Assembly: GCA_023432655.1 (NCBI GenBank)
Contig: JAEYUK010000263.1
Location: forward strand, 1-6,628
Direction of reading: 5' to 3'
DNA: 6,628 nucleotides
From: Pseudomonadota bacterium
GTDB lineage: Bacteria > Bdellovibrionota > Bacteriovoracia > Bacteriovoracales > Bacteriovoracaceae
The notes below the pieces were generated by a model that saw only the letters and a program-made list of their open reading frames with translations, was not told the origin of the DNA and did no database searches. A program made the translations under genes and the position numbers. This document shows positions 6,547 through 6,628 of this stretch, piece after piece. Position 1 is the first letter of the stretch; the number at the start of each line of letters is the position of its first letter.

Positions 6547-6574
6547 AAAAGCTCCACTTTTAGTGGAGCTTTTT
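6547..6574. terminator. Strong intrinsic terminator, probably bidirectional
   Basis: AAAAGCTCCACT (6547-6558) pairs perfectly with AGTGGAGCTTTT (6562-6573) around a TTT loop, giving a 12-bp stem flanked by A and T runs. On the + strand it lies seven bases after the transglutaminase stop and runs into TTTTTCATTTT. On the - strand the exit side reads TTTTGATTATTT, so it could also stop a convergent transcript from the right. Confidence 0.9.
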
Positions 6575-6628
6575 CATTTTAAAGGTCTTAGTCGCAATAT
6601 CTGTAATAATGTATCCAATGGCGTAAGG
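6560..6628 (-). CDS. Possible C-terminal end of a further gene, cut by the right edge
   Basis: On the minus strand a frame is open from the window edge to a TAA at 6562-6560. It gives 22 residues, PYAIGYIITDIATKTFKMKK followed by Leu-His. The hydrophobic-then-basic pattern would suit the end of a membrane protein, and the stop lies in the loop of the bidirectional-looking terminator, as expected for convergent genes. The fragment is too short for codon statistics. Another minus frame is also open for 17 codons (stop at about 6577-6575), so this is only a candidate. Confidence 0.35.
   Translation of the reverse strand, partial: PYAIGYIITDIATKTFKMKKLH

Noticed and set aside
1..6628. CRISPR array, tRNA or rRNA genes, insertion sequences, attachment sites
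   Set aside because: No regularly spaced direct repeats, cloverleaf-like segments, transposase or integrase motifs, or terminal inverted repeats were seen.

Overview
The window comes from a bacterium with moderately low GC (about 43% by eye), two membranes and a periplasm. All four substantial genes appear to encode envelope or secreted proteins: a membrane-anchored periplasmic protein, an outer-membrane beta-barrel, a secreted L,D-transpeptidase-like protein and a secreted transglutaminase of the TGase-elicitor type. Base composition, GCC-rich alanine codons, a cysteine-rich module in front of the L,D-transpeptidase domain and the envelope-heavy content suggest Bdellovibrionota, perhaps a Bacteriovorax/Peredibacter-like predator. 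This assignment is an inference from style, not from a marker gene.

Layout. Positions 1-1698 (+) hold a gene that is probably cut by the left edge: its frame is open back to base 1 and the first ATG at 67 has no usable ribosome binding site. It encodes an inner-membrane-anchored, largely helical, cysteine-free protein. Its stop overlaps the start of the next gene (1695-2735, +), a signal-peptide-bearing outer-membrane beta-barrel, in an ATGA junction. The pair therefore looks like the end of an operon. The barrel gene converges on the L,D-transpeptidase gene (2732-4699, -) with a 4-base overlap of stop codons. The best terminator for the + operon lies inside the 3' coding end of the opposing gene.

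The 173-base divergent intergenic region (4700-4872) contains a large interrupted inverted repeat at 4744-4780, which could be a shared operator. To its right, 4873-6540 (+) encodes a secreted transglutaminase-like protein with Cys, His and Asp candidate catalytic residues. It also has a segment resembling the NQPV core of the Pep-13 motif of Phytophthora transglutaminases. A strong hairpin terminator follows, and beyond it a short open frame on the - strand may be the C-terminal end of another gene cut by the right edge.

Together, two divergently transcribed secreted enzymes belong to families that make or break amide cross-links (peptidoglycan 3-3 links; glutamine-lysine isopeptides). They sit next to a coupled inner-membrane/outer-membrane protein pair. 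A role in wall or surface remodelling, possibly of prey if the organism is predatory, is plausible but unproven. I found no RNA genes, CRISPR array, insertion sequence or integrase.
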